A stretch of 64,000 bases of DNA from Hippophae tibetana (lineage: Eukaryota; Streptophyta; Magnoliopsida; Rosales; Elaeagnaceae). The position numbers and the translations under genes are program-made. Numbering within the stretch: the first letter of the stretch is position 1; each line of letters begins with the position of its first letter. Below, one piece after another: positions 60,447 through 64,000 of this stretch. The notes under the pieces are model-generated. The model had not been told where the DNA came from and made no database searches. It saw only the letters and a program-made list of their open reading frames with translations. The stretch is from the NCBI GenBank assembly GCA_037013495.1, contig CM072811.1, forward strand, positions 49,815,952 to 49,879,951, written 5' to 3'.

Positions 60447-63400
60447 ATGGCAGATACAAGTACGAGCAGCAACTGTAAGTTCAACTTCAAAAATGGATCG
60501 CCTATAAACAACATAACCCAAGATCAACTTTTTACAATTTTGCTACTTTTGCCTGTAGATTCAATTCTTTCATTTGCTCAGTCTTGCAAGAGGTTTAGGG
60601 ATCTGACATGTTCCGACACTCTATGGGAAAACGTATGCAAAAGGGATTGGGGACCCACATCAGTTGGTGCCTTCAAGCCTTCAAATGGTCATCGCAATCA
60701 TGTTCCATGGATGGAGCTATACAAGCAACTCTTTCAGCTCAAGTCTGTTTCTTGTTATAAATTGTGTGGCTCAGATTGTGAATTGAACTACCCAAATCCA
60801 AGGGCCTCTCATTCTCTTAATTTTGTGTCTGATTGTTTGGTCTTGTTTGGTGGTGGCTGTGAGGGAGGTCAGTAACCTTTAACTCATCTACTACTATTAC
60901 TGCCACATGAGCTTATATTTATTATATCATTTACGAAGATCTTATGTTCTTGGTTTCGAATTACTGGTTGTTTGCTGTGTCTCATCCTATAAGCATAATA
61001 TATAACTTAAGAGATACTTTCAAATTCTTATTTTAAGTATTGGGGTTGATGCTCTTTTTGTTTTGTTTTATTTATTTGGTTGGATAGATCGTTTGTGCAA
61101 CTGGGTTATTTTTTATTAATAGATGCTATCTTATCTATATCAGGTAATCTGTTTTATGGCATGTTATTTGAGAATCTGGGTCATGGCAGAGAGGATGCTG
61201 AGATAGTTTGGTTCTGGTTGCTGTTAGAGTTTATCTTTTTGCTGTTTTTTAGATTAAACTGGTACTTATTGTGTTCAAACTTATGATTTAAATCGGGGCT
61301 GGGAGGTAGGCTAGTGTCGGATCACATTTATCTTTGTATTGTTATTAACGTTTTTAGTGTATAAACCTAAATATGGACGGATCTAGAATTAGAGCTCAGA
61401 AGTGACACTATAAAAATAATAAAAAATAGTACTATTTATCTCTTAGTTATTGCTTGTTTTTCCTTGAATAAAGATGTTAATGTATGTATCTCTTTGAGTT
61501 TAATACGTTTAAATTATTGAATTTATAATGAGTTTTTAGGTATTAAAAATTTAAAATTCAGGGGATATAATTCAATTTTATGTATGAATTTATTTATAAT
61601 TCTATAGGTATTATATCTAAAATTTTCTTTACCAGAAAATGAGAGGGGGCACGTGCCCCTTGTGAACCCTGTACAGTTTCGCTTCTGCTTAAACATACTA
61701 AAATCTACAACTATATTTGAGAATAATTTGCTATGTGTCCTCTAACTGAGATATATCTCTGCTTAAGTATTAATAAAGTTTTAGATTTGCTTTATCATTA
61801 TTGATTTGCCCTTTCTTTTCCTTAGTTGCACCATCACTATGTGGTATTGCCTTTACAATGAAACTTGCACGACATAACTTACTATGCTCTATCTGCATGC
61901 CTAATTTTCTTGATGAAACAATATCAAGATTAAATTTTCTGATATCCATAAATCAATAGCTATCAAGTTAAAGATAATCATCCTCACTTCACAGTTTATC
62001 TTGGTAAATAATAAAATACAGAACAACAATGCCTAAAAGAAAACAAAAACTTTCCACTTGGTAGAATTACTGCTTAAACTGTGGTTGTTGAACATAGATA
62101 TAGAAACTTTTAGTGCGCATCAATCCATTCAACTTTAGTTTTAGTCTTAACTCAACTACATGATTGCAATAAATTTAGACAATATGTCTAGCATATAATT
62201 CAAACTTCATTTTCCCCCTTCTACACTAATTGCTCCTGATTGCTAATCAAGCTATCAAACTATGCTAATGTGATTTATGCCTAATCCAACTAAGGGCAAC
62301 CTCCATTCAACAGAATTATAGGTATTCCTCGTTTGTGAAAGCAAGAAAACAGAATCTGAGGCATACCCACCACAAGCAAAACCCAGATTGCATATAGTGC
62401 TCTTGATTTTAACCAGTAACAAACAACTGATCTAAGTTTTAACTCATATTAAGGGGGACCAATTTGTAGTTATGCCAGTGTGTTGTACAATTACACAGTA
62501 CATGGTTTTCAGCATCTCAGTTTTATCATCATAATAGCAATTTTTTTTATCATATTCACTGGTACCAACATGTACTGGCCGGGCATCTTACCTCTTTCTT
62601 AGTAAGTGTTAAAGCCCGTTGGCTACTAATGATATTCCAAAAACTTACGCTAATGAAAGATGAACATTATTTTATACCATTCTAACAATCTCCTTGACTC
62701 CTTTAAGTGTGGTTCTACGGAGAATTTTTTCAGTATTTCAAGAGTACATACTTCTTTAGAGATAGATAGAAATAGATGTAAAATAAAGATAGGAGTGAGA
62801 GAATTGTAGGGTTAGTAATACATGGGTGGGTATGGGGTATTGAGTCTCTCTCTCTCTCATTAGGAGTACCTACCTATCAGTACTCCTAGAGTATAGAAAA
62901 AAAATTCAATTCTATGGATTTTGTAGGTCCATCACTTAATTCAACATTATGTTGTATGGGTTTGAACACAATGTCATGCTTTGCTAGTTTCTTGGTAGCT
63001 TAAGTTGATAAGGAGATCTGTCAGCATTACTTTTATACCATTCTAACAGTTACGAAGAAGAATAGGTTGGTCAACGTTGCTTTCTTTCCATAAAAAATTT
63101 TACTTATGAGTTTGGTAAAAAAATCATTAGCAAGTGTTGAAAAAGCAAATGATAAGTGTATGTAAAGCAACCGTCTTTTTGCATTGTATTTAAAATTGAC
63201 AGAGGCATAGGGCCAGTGCTTTAAGTTATTTGAGCGAGTGTGTTCAGTTCAGGCAAGAAATAGTTACCTAGCCCCAAAAGAAGGGGAAGAAGAAGAATAA
63301 TTGTTTAATATGTAAATCAAACATGATCTATATACCCAAAAAATTGGATCGTTTCTCTTGTTAATTCTGTGATCTATCTTGCTTAATATCTTTATAACGT

Positions 63401-64000
63401 GCTTTTCTTGTAAAATTCAACCATTTAATTTTTTTCTGTGTCTGTGTTAGGTCGCCATCTTGATGATACATGGGTGGCCTATATTGGTAATGATTTTCAA
63501 AGAAAAATGAGGTGGCAGAAGGTTAATTCAGGAGTTCCAAGTGGGAGGTTTGGACATACATGTGTTGTGATCGGTAATTTTCTAGTTCTGTTTGGAGGAA
63601 TAAATGACAATGGGAACCGTCAAAATGATACTTGGGTGGGATATATTACAAGCCATGAGACTCTTGGTGTTACTTTGTCTTGGAGGCTGCTTGATGTTGG
63701 TGTCACTGCACCATCCCCTCGTGGGGCTCATGCATCATGCTGCATTGATAGTGGGAAAATGGTCATCCATGGAGGAATTGGATTAGGTGGCCTTAGATTG
63801 AATGACACGTGGGTTCTAGAACTCTCCGAGAATTTATATTTTGGGACATGGTATGAGATTGTGACTCATCCATCTCCTCCAGCTCGTTCAGGACACACAT
63901 TGACATGCATTGGGGAAGGTCGAACTGTTTTATTTGGTGGCAGAGGATCAGGTGGTGATGTTCTCAACGATGTCTGGCTCTTGGATAGCTACCAGGGACA
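60447..64000 (+). CDS. F-box/kelch-repeat protein (At1g51550-like), 3' end outside window
   Basis: Exon 1 is 60447-60867 and exon 2 starts at 63451 (acceptor 'tgtgttag') and runs past the window end; the junction is phase 1, GT-AG. The start MADTSTSS is the first ATG. Residues about 22-64 form the F-box (ITQDQLFTILLLLPVDSILSF, SCKRFRDLTCSDTLWENVC in shorter words), which binds SKP1 in an SCF ubiquitin ligase. From about residue 118 come kelch blades with the usual [LF]FGG, RxGH and NDTW words: VLFGGGCEGG, DDTWVAY, PSGRFGHTCVV, LVLFGGINDNG, NDTWVGY, PRGAHASC, MVIHGGIG, NDTWVLEL, PARSGHTLTCI, VLFGGRGSG, NDVWLLD. The kelch propeller would recruit the substrate. It most resembles Arabidopsis At1g51550, and lacks the LOV domain of FKF1/ZTL. 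Intron 1 is 2.6 kb. Confidence 0.93.
61370..61695. mobile_element. Possible small transposon in F-box intron 1
   Basis: 'atggacggatctagaattagagctcagaagtgacac' in outline (61372-61407) at one side and 'gtgccccttgtgaaccctgtacag' in outline (61652-61676) at the other are of the 'gatctagaa...ggtgccac' / 'gtgccccc...tgaaccc' type that bounds short non-autonomous elements in many plant genomes. The two ends match each other only loosely as inverted repeats. The inside is AT-rich and non-coding. Confidence 0.35.

Noticed and set aside
1..64000. CRISPR arrays, bacterial operons, integrons or phage genes
   Set aside because: All clear genes are spliced plant genes; tandem repeats found here lack CRISPR spacing or spacers.

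Overview
This is nuclear DNA from a flowering plant, most likely a eudicot. It is very AT-rich, its genes are split by canonical GT-AG introns, and it is full of decayed plant transposons. Every recognisable protein is plant-type: a BTL1-type carrier, DUF936, a plant reticulon, DUF1666, the TGD2 plastid lipid-transport protein and an F-box/kelch protein. From memory, the Arabidopsis counterparts of three of these (BTL1 At3g20240, DUF1666 At3g20260, TGD2 At3g20320) lie close together on chromosome 3, so the window probably keeps an old gene order that has been stretched by repeats. || Layout: 1-6000 holds a tandem miniature LTR element (TRIM array, minus strand) between 65-bp direct repeats, then a nearly full-length but dead Ty1/copia retrotransposon. 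6-11.3 kb is intergenic, with faint old LTR-like repeats. 11.7-16.2 kb (+) is a five-exon mitochondrial-carrier gene. 18.3-21.2 kb (+) is a four-exon DUF936 gene. 22.3-26.5 kb (-) is a four-exon reticulon-like gene whose first intron holds a truncated Ty3/gypsy element with one LTR. 27.6-29.0 kb holds a tandem duplication and a hAT transposase remnant. 30.0-34.1 kb (-) is a four-exon DUF1666 gene. 35-41.3 kb is an AT-rich desert with an orphan promoter/5'-UTR-like block. 41.3-43.7 kb (-) is a five-exon TGD2 orthologue with a probable distant 5'-UTR exon near 45.9 kb and a fold-back element in its leader. 46-51.4 kb is AT-rich desert. 51.4-57.3 kb (+) is a degraded endogenous caulimovirid (plant pararetrovirus). 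It shows movement-protein, polymerase and transactivator remnants, then a 35S-like TATA box, a poly(A) signal and a primer-binding site in the expected order. 60.4 kb to the end (+) is an F-box/kelch gene that runs out of the window. || The genes are independent single-copy housekeeping-type loci and do not form a pathway. TGD2 (plastid inner envelope lipid import), the reticulon (ER shaping), the carrier (organelle nucleotide exchange) and the F-box protein (ubiquitin ligase adaptor) act in different places. I saw no new enzymatic or defence system. The most informative parts are the endogenous caulimovirid with an insertion inside its movement gene, the TRIM array, the copia copy whose LTRs look young while its coding region looks dead, and several unlabelled repeats. 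All exon models were made by eye from splice signals, reading frame and family resemblance.
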